DNA of 38,764 nt from an uncultured Prevotella sp. (GCA_947072805.1 CAMTJK010000001.1:1-38764); one strand, 5' to 3'. Shown: positions 1 to 8,436, counted from the first letter of the stretch. The notes: generated by a model not told the origin, from the sequence alone. Numbers and translations are program-made.

Positions 1-77
1 CAAAGATAATGCAAACGAGCGTCAAGAAAGCTTGCTTTAGCTTGCCCGAGTGCAGCTTATCTTATGCAAAGATAATA
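1..77 (-). promoter_or_regulatory. Tandem minus-strand -7 elements in a short AT-rich motif block
   Basis: Read on the minus strand, TATCTTTG (the Bacteroidetes TAnnTTTG -7 consensus) occurs at 1-8 and again at 67-74. Between them lies an alternating block with AAGCTTGCTTTAGCTTG. TTATCTT and AAGATAA flank the second copy as a small hairpin. I have an impression of similar blocks recurring near Bacteroidales genes, but could not check it. It probably drives a leftward gene outside the window. The -7 matches are seen; the function is inferred. Confidence 0.4.
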
Positions 78-266
78 ATTTCTCCAAATGTAAAGGCATT
101 ATGTGTGGAAAATGGCGAAAAACAGAAAATAAATAATCTCTAATTTTGAGATTCTTATAAGCCGGTTTATTGTTGTTTGGGACAATATATGCGGAAACTG
201 TCTTCACTTCTGCGTCAGGATTTTCACAAGGTCGTTTTATACATCCGAGGATGATAACCGGCGTGG
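78..266. other. Intergenic stretch with no supported gene
   Basis: A minus-strand frame stays open here, but it runs on into the noncoding repeat and has no recognisable motif, so I do not call it. AATCTC/GAGATT around 137-157 can form a 6-bp hairpin. Nothing else stands out. Confidence 0.4.
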
Positions 267-703
267 GCTCGTAACTGTACTTAATGAAAGTTAATTTGTA
301 AAGATATTTGGTCGAATTTAACATTTTTAAATTCCGCATTCTAGGTGTAAATATTTGTTAATCAAAGTGGGCCGATTTATGCTCCCGACGGGTCGAAAAA
401 CGATCCCAGTTTTTTGGCAACGCGATTACGTCGTAATGACATCGCCATTACGTCGAAATCGCATTGCGATTTCGACGTAACGGCGATGCGATAAAAGCTA
501 TATCGCAATGAGCTCACGTACGTAACGGCAAACCGATGAAATGGTATTAAATCGCAAAACGCGTAACTTACTGATAATCAGCGCTTCCTATTTGAGGTGA
601 AAAACGCTCATTTTCGCGTCGTAGGTTAGAAATCGAGGTTTGGATGCCGATTAACACACGTTAAAGTCAAGATTTTTCATAAAAGTAAATAAATGTTATA
701 CGT
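267..703 (+). repeat. Dispersed palindromic repeat, copy 1 (complete)
   Basis: This is a noncoding sequence of about 437 bp. It starts GCTCGTAACTG and ends AATGTTATACGT. It matches 24001-24439 in inverse orientation over its whole length and 38371-38764 in direct orientation up to the window end, with scattered substitutions only. Homology stops abruptly at both ends of copies 1 and 2, which defines the element. It encodes no convincing protein. It is dense in GCGAT/ATCGC and TTACG words and holds a perfect-core palindrome at 440-488. No target-site duplication or transposase is visible. It could be a non-autonomous mobile element, a structured RNA locus or a protein-binding array; the sequence alone does not decide. 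Confidence 0.9.
440..488. repeat. Long palindrome in the core of repeat copy 1
   Basis: The arms 440-463 and 465-488 are complementary over 24 bp with one mismatch (447/481). The inner arm TTACGTCGAAATCGCA (448-463) is perfectly mirrored. Smaller stems flank it: ATTACG/CGTAAT at 425-437 and TGCGATA/TATCGCA just downstream near 487-507. The equivalent palindromes lie at 24216-24264 and 38545-38593. Those two copies share GATG in place of GTCG in one arm, so their stems have an A-A mismatch and a G-U pair. This may be a cruciform, an RNA hairpin or a dimer-protein site. Confidence 0.85.
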
Positions 704-1071
704 GTTTTACCATTATTTGTTCCGTGGGGTGTTACGGTAGATATTTTAAAAGGAAAGGTGAAAAATTAGAATTCTGTCTACTCGCGCTGATTTAATGAAT
801 GGCAAGCAGGAACTATTGAGGTAGGTTATACTTCATTTCGGAACTGTAGGTTATGAGTGGTGATAACGTCTCAATAACAAAACTACGTACAATGGAAACA
901 TAAGCGATACTTTTGGCTTTAAAAGCGGACAGCATGACTTTTATGTGAGAAGATGATAACAGAGTATATAAAATTATTGTATGCAGACATGTTTTTAAAC
1001 AGGATAAATAATCCGTTTACACTTGATATTATTAGTCAAATGCTCGTTAAATTTTGTCTTTTTTATCTTAA
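704..1071. other. Gene-free stretch; possible decayed FISUMP-like tail at about 841-956
   Basis: There is no intact gene in this AT-rich stretch. In one plus-strand frame, GTVGYEW (about 846-870) is followed after two stops by a short run ending FGFKSGQHDFYVRR at a stop at 954-956. This resembles the tail of FISUMP/C-type-lectin-like surface proteins such as the one at 21978-23516. The match is short and broken, so this is only a suggestion of a remnant. Confidence 0.25.
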
Positions 1072-1072
1072 T

Positions 1073-1105
1073 TTTTGTGATGTATAATATTTTTTAGTAT
1101 ATTTG
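1073..1105 (+). promoter_or_regulatory. Bacteroidetes-type promoter of the gldB-like gene
   Basis: TTTTG at 1073-1077 serves as the -33 element. It is separated by 20 bp from TATATTTG at 1098-1105, a full match to TAnnTTTG. The start codon follows 38 bp later. This is the best-spaced promoter in the window. Confidence 0.7.
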
Positions 1106-1143
1106 CAAACGTTATTTAAAGTTTTCCACGCTAATACGTCAGA

Positions 1144-1950
1144 ATGTGCAGATTGCTTTACATATTGCTTTTATCCGTATTCATCTTTGCGGGATGTGAG
1201 TGGAACCTAAAGTTCGGGGGCAATGACCGTGCTGCATCGTCCATAACGGTTGATAGATATGACAGAATTGAGAGTCTGTATCTGACAACGGGCGATTTTT
1301 CTGCCTTGCAGCACATGAACACCGGATATCCCATGCAGACAAGAACACTGATAGAGGATGTACTGAAGATTGGAAGAGTCAATGATCCCGAAATAAATTC
1401 TGCATTCCTGAATTTCTATCAGGATACTACACTGCAAAGCCTAATAACAGATGTGGAATTCGAGTTTGCCAATATGGATGATATAAATAGAGATTTGGCT
1501 GCATCTTTCGGTAGGCTGGTAAGCGAAATCCCGGATATTGAGATACCGAGAATATATGCGCAAATAGGTGCTCTTGACCAAAGCATTATTGTTGGTAACA
1601 ATATCCTCGGTATAAGTCTTGATAAGTATCTTGGTGCAGATTATCCTCTGTATAAGAAGTACTACAACGAATCGCAGCGTCTTTCTATGTCACGTTCAAT
1701 GATAGTGCCCGATTGTATTGGATTCTATTTGCTCAGCATCTATCCGATGCCCATGGACAAGGAGCTGTCACAGCTTGAGCATGACATGCACATGGGGAAG
1801 ATACAGTGGGTGGTAAACAAGGTTATGCAAAAGAAGGTATTTAACAACAAATATGTAAATACGGTGGATAAATTTATGAACAGACACAAGGATACCACAG
1901 TGGAACAGATGTTGTTGAATAATGATTATAGTGCATTTAGGCGCCGTTAG
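1144..1950 (+). CDS. gldB: GldB-like gliding motility lipoprotein
   Basis: This is a 268-aa exported lipoprotein. An N-terminal hydrophobic stretch ends in a lipobox (FAGC), with Cys18 as the predicted lipidated residue. The mature part has features I associate with the GldB family: a VDRYDR segment near the start, then LGISLDKYLGADYPLYKKYY and a following MSRSMIVPDCI segment. GldB is needed for gliding in Flavobacterium and is retained as a conserved lipoprotein in non-gliding Bacteroidetes, where its exact job is unclear. It has its own promoter (1073-1105). Its 3' end overlaps the convergent radical SAM gene by 14 bp. The family assignment is by remembered pattern, so the gene symbol is tentative. 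Confidence 0.7.
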   Translation: MCRLLYILLLSVFIFAGCEWNLKFGGNDRAASSITVDRYDRIESLYLTTGDFSALQHMNTGYPMQTRTLIEDVLKIGRVNDPEINSAFLNFYQDTTLQSLITDVEFEFANMDDINRDLAASFGRLVSEIPDIEIPRIYAQIGALDQSIIVGNNILGISLDKYLGADYPLYKKYYNESQRLSMSRSMIVPDCIGFYLLSIYPMPMDKELSQLEHDMHMGKIQWVVNKVMQKKVFNNKYVNTVDKFMNRHKDTTVEQMLLNNDYSAFRRR

Positions 1951-2887
1951 TCCCTGCTTTTGTGCCCTGAACAGCTCCAGTCTTTTTGAGATAATTTACC
2001 AGAATGTTTGTGAATTCATGGTTCTTCAGCCCCCATCTGGGAGCAATTAGCATGTCGGCTGGTGACTGTGAAACGAACCTTTCAAGTACTATATCGGCTC
2101 TTAGCCTTTGGATGTATTCACTTATAAGCCGAATATATTCTTCGACCGAGTAGATATGAAATGGCTTCCTACTGTATATGTCAGCCAGTTTTGTTCCTTT
2201 TATAATTTGTAATTGATGTATTTTCAGCAGATTAAGACTTGTTTTTGATATGCTTTTTGCTTGCCGGATGCTTTCTTCGTAGTCCTCACCCGGCAATCCG
2301 AGTATGACGTGACCTCCGGTCAATATGCCTCGTCCTGTAGTTTCGGCTATGGCACGCTGCGTACATTCGAATGTATGTCCTCGGTTGATGTATTTCAGTG
2401 TATCGTTGTTTGTTGATTCAATGCCATATTCGACAATGAGGAAGGTCTGGGTGTTTAGTTTTTCAAGATAATCGTACAGTTCCGGAGAAACACAGTCGGG
2501 ACGGGTGCCAATTACAATACCCACAACATCATCAACAGACAGAGCCTCTTCATACATACGCTTCAATCTTTCAAGAGGAGCATAAGTATTGGTGAATGCT
2601 TGAAAATATGCAAGATATTTCATTTTCGGATATTTGGAGGAAAAGAAGTCCTTTCCCTCTTCCAGCTGTTTTCTGATGCTTTTGCGGCTGTCGCAATATG
2701 TGGGATTGAAGGTGTTGTTGTCGCAGAAAATACAGCCCCCGGAGCTTATTCTTCCGTCGCGGTTGGGACAGGAAAAACCGGCATCAACGGCAATTTTCTG
2801 TACGCGGAATGGAAACTTGTTCCTTATCCATCTGCCATAGTCGTTGTAAGGGTAGTCGTCTTGTTGTATATCACCAAATAAAACCAT
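1937..2887 (-). CDS. Radical SAM protein, YhcC/TIGR01212 family
   Basis: This 316-aa protein has the family's CPNRDG...GGCIFC arrangement near the N-terminus (Cys40, Cys52, Cys55), which binds the 4Fe-4S cluster that cleaves S-adenosylmethionine. The later GGHVILGLPGEDYEE segment is typical of the Elp3-like radical SAM core. The family is widespread and its substrate is not settled; a tRNA or other RNA modification role has been proposed, so I leave the function open. The length is normal. The ATG at 2887 sits only four bases after a TAACTTTG -7 element on the same strand, so the mRNA may have almost no leader. The 3' end overlaps the gldB-like gene convergently, with no terminator between them. 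Confidence 0.85.
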   Translation of the reverse strand: MVLFGDIQQDDYPYNDYGRWIRNKFPFRVQKIAVDAGFSCPNRDGRISSGGCIFCDNNTFNPTYCDSRKSIRKQLEEGKDFFSSKYPKMKYLAYFQAFTNTYAPLERLKRMYEEALSVDDVVGIVIGTRPDCVSPELYDYLEKLNTQTFLIVEYGIESTNNDTLKYINRGHTFECTQRAIAETTGRGILTGGHVILGLPGEDYEESIRQAKSISKTSLNLLKIHQLQIIKGTKLADIYSRKPFHIYSVEEYIRLISEYIQRLRADIVLERFVSQSPADMLIAPRWGLKNHEFTNILVNYLKKTGAVQGTKAGTNGA

Positions 2888-2891
2888 GCTG

Positions 2892-2899
2892 CAAAGTTA
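2892..2899 (-). promoter_or_regulatory. -7 element of the radical SAM gene
   Basis: TAACTTTG on the minus strand matches TAnnTTTG. It ends four bases before the ATG at 2887, so transcription would start at or next to the start codon. No clear -33 TTTG is seen at the usual spacing. Confidence 0.5.
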
Positions 2900-2985
2900 C
2901 AAAAAAAATGCCGTCACAGCCGGATTGTAATGTCATATAATCAACATTAACAATAGTTTTGCCTATCAATCTCAGAATTTAGTTG

Positions 2986-2993
2986 TAACTTTG
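2986..2993 (+). promoter_or_regulatory. -7 element of the dipeptidyl peptidase gene
   Basis: TAACTTTG matches TAnnTTTG and lies about 30 bp before the chosen ATG. TTTTG at 2957-2961 could be the -33 element, although its 24-bp spacing is slightly long. Confidence 0.55.
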
Positions 2994-3022
2994 CGGTGTA
3001 TAATTTTCTAAAACAGGATGAT

Positions 3023-5227
3023 ATGAAAAATATTGCAACTATGTGTGCAGCGTTTCTTGTGGCAACAACACAGCTTGTTGCAGGCAATAATTTTGATTTG
3101 AAAAGCATAACGAGCGGCGAATTCCGTGGAGAACGCATGTCTGTTGTAGAGCCCATGACAGACGGGGAAAGCTATGCCCAGATATCAAACGACGGTAAGC
3201 AGATAGTAAAATATTCTTTCAAGACAGGCAAGCAGACAGGAATTCTGTTTGATGTTGCCACTGTCCGCGGTGGGAAAATAGAGAGTGTGGATGGATATAT
3301 TATGAGTCCAGACGGCAGAAGGATGCTTATACAAACGGATACAAAGACAATTTACCGCCATTCGTTCACCGCTACCTATTATATATATGATATTGGTAAC
3401 AACAAGATGGTTCCGCTGTCAGACGGTGGACCGCAGCAGACACCGCTTTTCTCTCCAGATGGCAATCAGATAGCTTTTGTCCGTGACAACAATATCTATC
3501 TAGTAAAGTTGTTGTATGACAATGCTGAAAGTCAGGTTACAAAGGATGGGGCGCGCAACGAGATAATCAACGGAATACCGGATTGGGTTAATGAAGAAGA
3601 ATTCAGCAACGACCGCAGTATGGTGTTTACAGCCGATGGCAGGCAGATATGCTGGATAAAATATGACGAGTCAAAGGTTAGGGAATATTCCATTCAGCTG
3701 TTTCGCGGAATGAATCCATCAAAAGAACAATATGCCGATTATCCTGGTCTATATACGTATAAGTATCCGGTAGCAGGTGCCGACAACTCAAAGGTTGCTG
3801 TTTACAGTTACGACATAAAGTCGCATCAGACCCGAAAATTGGATGTTCCGGTGGAAGCCGGCGGCTATATTCCCCGTATTGCTATGACTGCAGACCCTAC
3901 AAAGATAGCTGTCTATACCCTTAATCGCCATCAGGATTGTCTTTCGATATATATGGTCAATCCACTTTCTACAGTCAGCCAACTTGTAATACAGGAGAAA
4001 ACTAATAAATATGTACGGGAAAGCAACCTGTCGGGAATAAAGATTACAGACAAACATATTGTTGTTCCGAGCGATCGCGACGGCTATAATCATATATATG
4101 TGTATTCACTTGGCGGTCAGTTGCAGCGTCAGATTGTTAAGGAACAGTATGATGTTACGGATGTTTATGGACTTGATGAGGTAACCGGTGACGTCTATTT
4201 TTCTGCAGCTATGTTAGGCTCTCATGACCGTCAGGTGCTTGTGGCTCATCAGAACGGTAAGATAGACCGTATTACCCAGCAGGAGGGCTACAACAGTGCC
4301 ATATTCAGTACCAATTTTAAGTATTTTATTAATATTTGGAATGATTTGAATAATCCTCCTGTCTATACGTTGTGCAATAATGTAGGCAAACAACTTGTTA
4401 CTCTAATAGATAATAGGGAATTGCGGGAGAAAATGTCTATATATAATATAGGTTCGCGCGCGATGTTTTCTTTTACCACGTCAGAAGGCGTTGAATTGAG
4501 GGGCTGGATGATAAAGCCGGCTGATTTTAACGCATCTAAACGCTACCCAGTAATCATGTACCAGTATGGGGGTCCCGGCAGTCAGCAAGTCCTCAATACT
4601 TGGAGCATCGGTATGTGTGGACAGGGTGGTGTAATGGAGCACTATTTGGCACAGCAAGGCTTTATCGTGGTATGTGTTGATAATCGTGGTACCGGCGGTA
4701 GAGGATCGGATTTTGAAAAATGTACATACTTGCGCCTTGGTGAGCTTGAAGCTCGCGATCAGGTAGAGACAGCGATCTGGCTCGGCACTCAGCCATATGT
4801 TGATAAAAACAGAATCGGCATATGGGGATGGAGCTATGGCGGCTGGAATACTCTGATGAGCATGAGCGAGGGCCGTCAGGTGTTTCGGGCCGGAGTGGCA
4901 ATAGCTCCGCCTACGAGTTGGCGCTACTATGATACGGTATATACAGAGAGATACATGCGTACGCCCAAAGAAAATCCTTCAGGATATGAGATAAATCCAA
5001 TGAGTCGTGCAGACAAGCTTAGTGGCTCTTTGCTTATATGCCATGGATTGGCGGACGATAATGTACATTTCCGCAATACTGCCGAGTACACAGAGGCTCT
5101 TGTTCAGGCAGACAAAGACTTTCGGGAAATACTATATACCAACCGCAATCACAGCATATATGGTGGTAATACAAGGAATCATCTCTTCCGTCAGGTTGTG
5201 AATTTCTTCAAGAGCGAAATGAAATGA
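3023..5227 (+). CDS. Dipeptidyl peptidase IV-type S9B serine peptidase
   Basis: Exported S9B peptidase of 734 aa that removes N-terminal dipeptides, usually after proline, in the periplasm. The ATG at 3023 is preferred over the upstream TTG because it gives a clean signal peptide (MKNIATMCAAFLVATTQ...). An eight-bladed propeller region is followed by an alpha/beta-hydrolase domain. Visible active-site elements are: the EEE at 191-193 in DWVNEEE, which anchors the substrate amino terminus; YGGPGSQ in the hydrolase domain; GWSYGG with nucleophile Ser604; HGLADDNVH with the catalytic Asp at 678 or 679; and His710 in NRNHS. All are intact and the length is normal. It stands alone with its own promoter. 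Such peptidases feed dipeptides to asaccharolytic or mixed Bacteroidales. Confidence 0.93.
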   Translation: MKNIATMCAAFLVATTQLVAGNNFDLKSITSGEFRGERMSVVEPMTDGESYAQISNDGKQIVKYSFKTGKQTGILFDVATVRGGKIESVDGYIMSPDGRRMLIQTDTKTIYRHSFTATYYIYDIGNNKMVPLSDGGPQQTPLFSPDGNQIAFVRDNNIYLVKLLYDNAESQVTKDGARNEIINGIPDWVNEEEFSNDRSMVFTADGRQICWIKYDESKVREYSIQLFRGMNPSKEQYADYPGLYTYKYPVAGADNSKVAVYSYDIKSHQTRKLDVPVEAGGYIPRIAMTADPTKIAVYTLNRHQDCLSIYMVNPLSTVSQLVIQEKTNKYVRESNLSGIKITDKHIVVPSDRDGYNHIYVYSLGGQLQRQIVKEQYDVTDVYGLDEVTGDVYFSAAMLGSHDRQVLVAHQNGKIDRITQQEGYNSAIFSTNFKYFINIWNDLNNPPVYTLCNNVGKQLVTLIDNRELREKMSIYNIGSRAMFSFTTSEGVELRGWMIKPADFNASKRYPVIMYQYGGPGSQQVLNTWSIGMCGQGGVMEHYLAQQGFIVVCVDNRGTGGRGSDFEKCTYLRLGELEARDQVETAIWLGTQPYVDKNRIGIWGWSYGGWNTLMSMSEGRQVFRAGVAIAPPTSWRYYDTVYTERYMRTPKENPSGYEINPMSRADKLSGSLLICHGLADDNVHFRNTAEYTEALVQADKDFREILYTNRNHSIYGGNTRNHLFRQVVNFFKSEMK

Positions 5228-5330
5228 CCGGGTTGTGGGGTATGACGTTGATACAAAACGCTAATGTTATATTAACGCTGTGTAGTAAACAAGGAAATAT
5301 TAAACTCTAACTATATAATTTAATTAAAAC

Positions 5331-7643
5331 ATGAAATCAGCTACAACAAGTTTTGTCATCGCCATGATGCTGTTGTCAATGCCGATGGAAGCAAAGCCGA
5401 AGAAACACAAATTCGTAATGCAGCTTACACCTCTTGAGATTGTAGAGAAAGTAAACGATCATTGGCAGCAGACAAATAAGCCCGAAGTAAATGCTTTCTG
5501 GGACAATGCCGTCTACTTCACAGGAAACATGGAGGCGTACGGCCTTACGGGTAAAGCAAAATACTTGGAATACAGTGACAGGTGGGCTCGTTATAACAAG
5601 TGGAGTGGGGCGACAGAGAAGAATCGAGACAAGTGGTTGTACAAGACATACGGTGAAGGACAGCAACATGTGCTGTTCGGTGACTGGCAGGCATGTTTCC
5701 AGACATATCTTGACATGTATCAGTCTAATCCTGATGACTATAAGATTGTACGTGCGAGAGAGGTAATGACCTACGAAACATTTAGGAGCGAGAATGACTT
5801 CTGGTGGTGGGCAGATGCTTTATATATGGCAATGCCTGTCATGTCGAAGATGTATAGGACAACGGGCGACTGCTCATATCTTGAGAAAATGACATCTAAC
5901 TTCAAGTATACCGATGATTTGTTGTTCGATAAGGAAGAAGGTCTATATTACAGAGATGCGAAATATGTATATCCCAGACACAAGACCGATGCCGGAAAGA
6001 AAGATTTTTGGGCTCGAGGCAACGGTTGGGTACTTGCTGGACTCGCCAAGGTGCTTACGGATATTCCGGTATCTTATGCGTCACGCAGTGTTTTCGAGGA
6101 CAGATTCCGCCGTATAGCAACAGCAGCAGTCAAATGTCAGCAGCAGGAAGGGTGGTGGACCCGCTCCATGCTTGATGCAAAACAGGCCGAGGGACCAGAA
6201 ACCAGTGGCACTGCATTGCTCACTTACGGTTTACTGTGGGGGGTGAACAACGGACTTCTTGCCAGATCGGATTATGAGGAGGCTATAAATAAGGCGTGGA
6301 GATATCTATCAGAGGTGGCATTGCGGCCAGACGGTTCTGTGGGTTATGTGCAACCCATAGGTGAAAAGGCGGTAAAAGGTCAGCTACTTACAGCCGACAA
6401 TGTAACAAACTTTGGTACAGGCGCATTCCTTTTAGCAGCCTGCGAGAAGGTGAAATATGACGATGGAAGCGTTCGTCCTGCCGATGATAAGGCATTTACT
6501 GTAGCTGTCAGCAATGATGCTCATAGCTTCCGCTATGAGGTTGTAGAACTCTGTGCCAAGACTGTGTTCGAGAAGCTCGGAATAAGTGGCGGTAGACAAC
6601 TACAAGTATACAATGCTGTAGGACAGCAGGTGGCATATCAACTCACTTATGATGGCAAATTACTTATTGATGCTGCTGTACGACCCTGCGGCACAGCCCT
6701 GTTTACGATCAAGAAAGGAATCCCGCAAACATTTATCAACACTTGTTTTGGACGTATGTATCCCGAGCGTGTGGATGACATAGCCTGGGAGAATGACCGT
6801 GGAGCATATCGTTGTTACGGCCCAGCTTTGCAGCGTTCTGGTGAAGATGCTTATGGCAACGACGTATGGGTGAAAAATACTCCCGACCTCGTTGTTGAAG
6901 GTCGTTACTATCTTGAAGATATTATGAAACCTGTCATTGCCTCACTGAAGTCCACGAATCCAGCATCGGCAGACTCTTTAAACAAAATAACGAGTTATCA
7001 TTATGATCAAGGACATGGGCTTGATTGTTATAAAGTAGGACCAACTCTTGGTTGCGGAACTCCCGCACTGTTGGACGGAGAGAACATAATCTTCCCCTAT
7101 TGTTATAAGGAGTATGAGATACTTGACAACGGTCCGTTACGCTTCAGTGTAAGACTTGTATATAACCCTACGAAGGTAAAAGGTGATGAGAATGTTGTGG
7201 AGACACGTATTCTTAGTCTTGATAAGAATTCCAACTTCAATCGTATGACAGTGTGGTATGATGGTCTTACACAGTCTGCCGACTTAGCTTCTGGTGTCGT
7301 TATTCATACAGAAGATACGGAGAGCGTAGTTCTTGGAAAAGATTATGTTTGTTATGCTGACCCAACAGATAATCCGAGTGGACAAAACTTCCAAATATAT
7401 GTGGCAGCTCTTTTCCCGAACGGTGTAACGCAAACTCGCAAGTTGATGTATTCCAATCCTACAAGAGGAAATGCCGGTCATGCTCTCGGAATAAAGGGGG
7501 GCTATAAGAGTGGCGAAAAATATACATATTATTTTGGTTCATCGTGGAGCAAGTACGACTGTCGCAGTCTACAGGAATGGCAGAGCCGCATAGATACATT
7601 CTTGGAAGGTATTCGTACCCCACTGGAGGTTAGTTTGCGATAG
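5331..7643 (+). CDS. GH105 unsaturated glycuronyl hydrolase fused to a DUF4861 domain
   Basis: 770-aa secreted protein with an N-terminal signal peptide (about 1-22). Residues about 35-385 form a GH88/GH105-type barrel that hydrolyses the unsaturated uronic acid left at oligosaccharide ends by pectate or rhamnogalacturonan lyases. Supporting motifs are NDFWWWADALYMAMP, whose Asp162 fits the catalytic acid position, and FWARGNGW. After a linker, residues about 465-770 (starting near GRMYPERVDDIAWENDR) match DUF4861, a domain commonly found with pectin enzymes and without a firm function. No SusC/SusD pair, sulfatase or lyase gene lies nearby, so this is not part of a visible polysaccharide utilisation locus. 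The substrate (rhamnogalacturonan rather than another uronan) is inferred. Confidence 0.88.
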   Translation: MKSATTSFVIAMMLLSMPMEAKPKKHKFVMQLTPLEIVEKVNDHWQQTNKPEVNAFWDNAVYFTGNMEAYGLTGKAKYLEYSDRWARYNKWSGATEKNRDKWLYKTYGEGQQHVLFGDWQACFQTYLDMYQSNPDDYKIVRAREVMTYETFRSENDFWWWADALYMAMPVMSKMYRTTGDCSYLEKMTSNFKYTDDLLFDKEEGLYYRDAKYVYPRHKTDAGKKDFWARGNGWVLAGLAKVLTDIPVSYASRSVFEDRFRRIATAAVKCQQQEGWWTRSMLDAKQAEGPETSGTALLTYGLLWGVNNGLLARSDYEEAINKAWRYLSEVALRPDGSVGYVQPIGEKAVKGQLLTADNVTNFGTGAFLLAACEKVKYDDGSVRPADDKAFTVAVSNDAHSFRYEVVELCAKTVFEKLGISGGRQLQVYNAVGQQVAYQLTYDGKLLIDAAVRPCGTALFTIKKGIPQTFINTCFGRMYPERVDDIAWENDRGAYRCYGPALQRSGEDAYGNDVWVKNTPDLVVEGRYYLEDIMKPVIASLKSTNPASADSLNKITSYHYDQGHGLDCYKVGPTLGCGTPALLDGENIIFPYCYKEYEILDNGPLRFSVRLVYNPTKVKGDENVVETRILSLDKNSNFNRMTVWYDGLTQSADLASGVVIHTEDTESVVLGKDYVCYADPTDNPSGQNFQIYVAALFPNGVTQTRKLMYSNPTRGNAGHALGIKGGYKSGEKYTYYFGSSWSKYDCRSLQEWQSRIDTFLEGIRTPLEVSLR

Positions 7644-7677
7644 TACAAATTACGTAGTAAGAAACAAATAATCTATT

Positions 7678-8436
7678 ATTACGAAAGCTGTAATCATAGG
7701 AGCCTCTTCTGGTATAGGGCTTGAAGTTGCAAAAATCCTGTTGAACGACGGGTGGCACGTTGGTGTCGCTGCCCGCCGTTCAGATTTATTATACGACCTA
7801 CAACGTCAATTTCCGGAAAGGGTTGTCGTTGCCAATATTGATGTAAGACAGGAAAATGCTTCTCTTGAACTGCTCGCAATGATAAGTAAGATGGGAGGAA
7901 TGGATCTTTTCTTCTATGCTGCAGGTATAGGAAAGCAAAATCCCGACCTCTATGCAGACATAGAGACAGCCACAGTTGATACTAATGCGCTCGGTTTCAC
8001 GAGGATGATATCAGCGGCTTTCCGATATTTCTCCGCTAATGATGGCGGACATATAGTTGCTATTTCATCAATAGCTGGAACCAAAGGACTTGGATTAGCA
8101 CCTTCGTATTCTGCTACAAAGGCATTCCAGAATGTGTATCTGCAGTCGTTGGAGCAGCTTGCGACTATTCGTCGCCTCAATATTTCAGTGACTGACATTC
8201 GTCCAGGATTTGTGGATACGGCTCTGCTTCACGACTGTTACCGTTATCCGATGCTGATGAGACCAGAACATGTTGCAGAGCATATAGTGAGGGCTATCTA
8301 CAAGCGCCGACATGTTGTTATTATCGACTGGAGATGGCGCTTCGTCACTATCTTTTGGCGTCTCATCCCTAACTATCTATGGAGAAAGGCGATTTTTTTC
8401 GTAAGGTATTCAGATGAACGTAAACTATCCGTTTGA
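7678..8436 (+). CDS. Short-chain dehydrogenase/reductase lacking a standard start codon
   Basis: Rossmann-fold oxidoreductase of about 252 aa. The nucleotide-binding GASSGIG motif lies at the very N-terminus (codons around 7702), followed by the catalytic Ser in AISSIAG and YSATK (Tyr and Lys). The C-terminal hydrophobic stretch is rich in Trp and Arg. The frame is closed by TAA at 7669-7671. Between that stop and GASSGIG there is no ATG, GTG or TTG: the codons are TCT ATT ATT ACG AAA GCT. The first standard initiator, TTG 7741, would delete the dinucleotide-binding loop. I place the start at ATT 7678, where relatives typically begin with Met-Thr/Lys-Lys. It is either a rare ATT start or a start-codon mutation. 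It follows the GH105 gene by 34 bp. The substrate is unknown. Confidence 0.7.
   Translation: MTKAVIIGASSGIGLEVAKILLNDGWHVGVAARRSDLLYDLQRQFPERVVVANIDVRQENASLELLAMISKMGGMDLFFYAAGIGKQNPDLYADIETATVDTNALGFTRMISAAFRYFSANDGGHIVAISSIAGTKGLGLAPSYSATKAFQNVYLQSLEQLATIRRLNISVTDIRPGFVDTALLHDCYRYPMLMRPEHVAEHIVRAIYKRRHVVIIDWRWRFVTIFWRLIPNYLWRKAIFFVRYSDERKLSV

Noticed and set aside
37..339. Minus-strand open frame of 100 codons at the left end
   Set aside because: Its first third lies inside the noncoding repeat, where the same frame is open in other copies only by chance. No motif, ribosome site or family resemblance is visible.
267..703. CRISPR array
   Set aside because: The repeats are single, 437 bp long and far apart; there are no regular spacers and no cas genes.
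5331..7643. Polysaccharide utilisation locus around GH105 or GH51
   Set aside because: No SusC, SusD, hybrid two-component sensor or other CAZyme is adjacent; the two enzymes are 26 kb apart.
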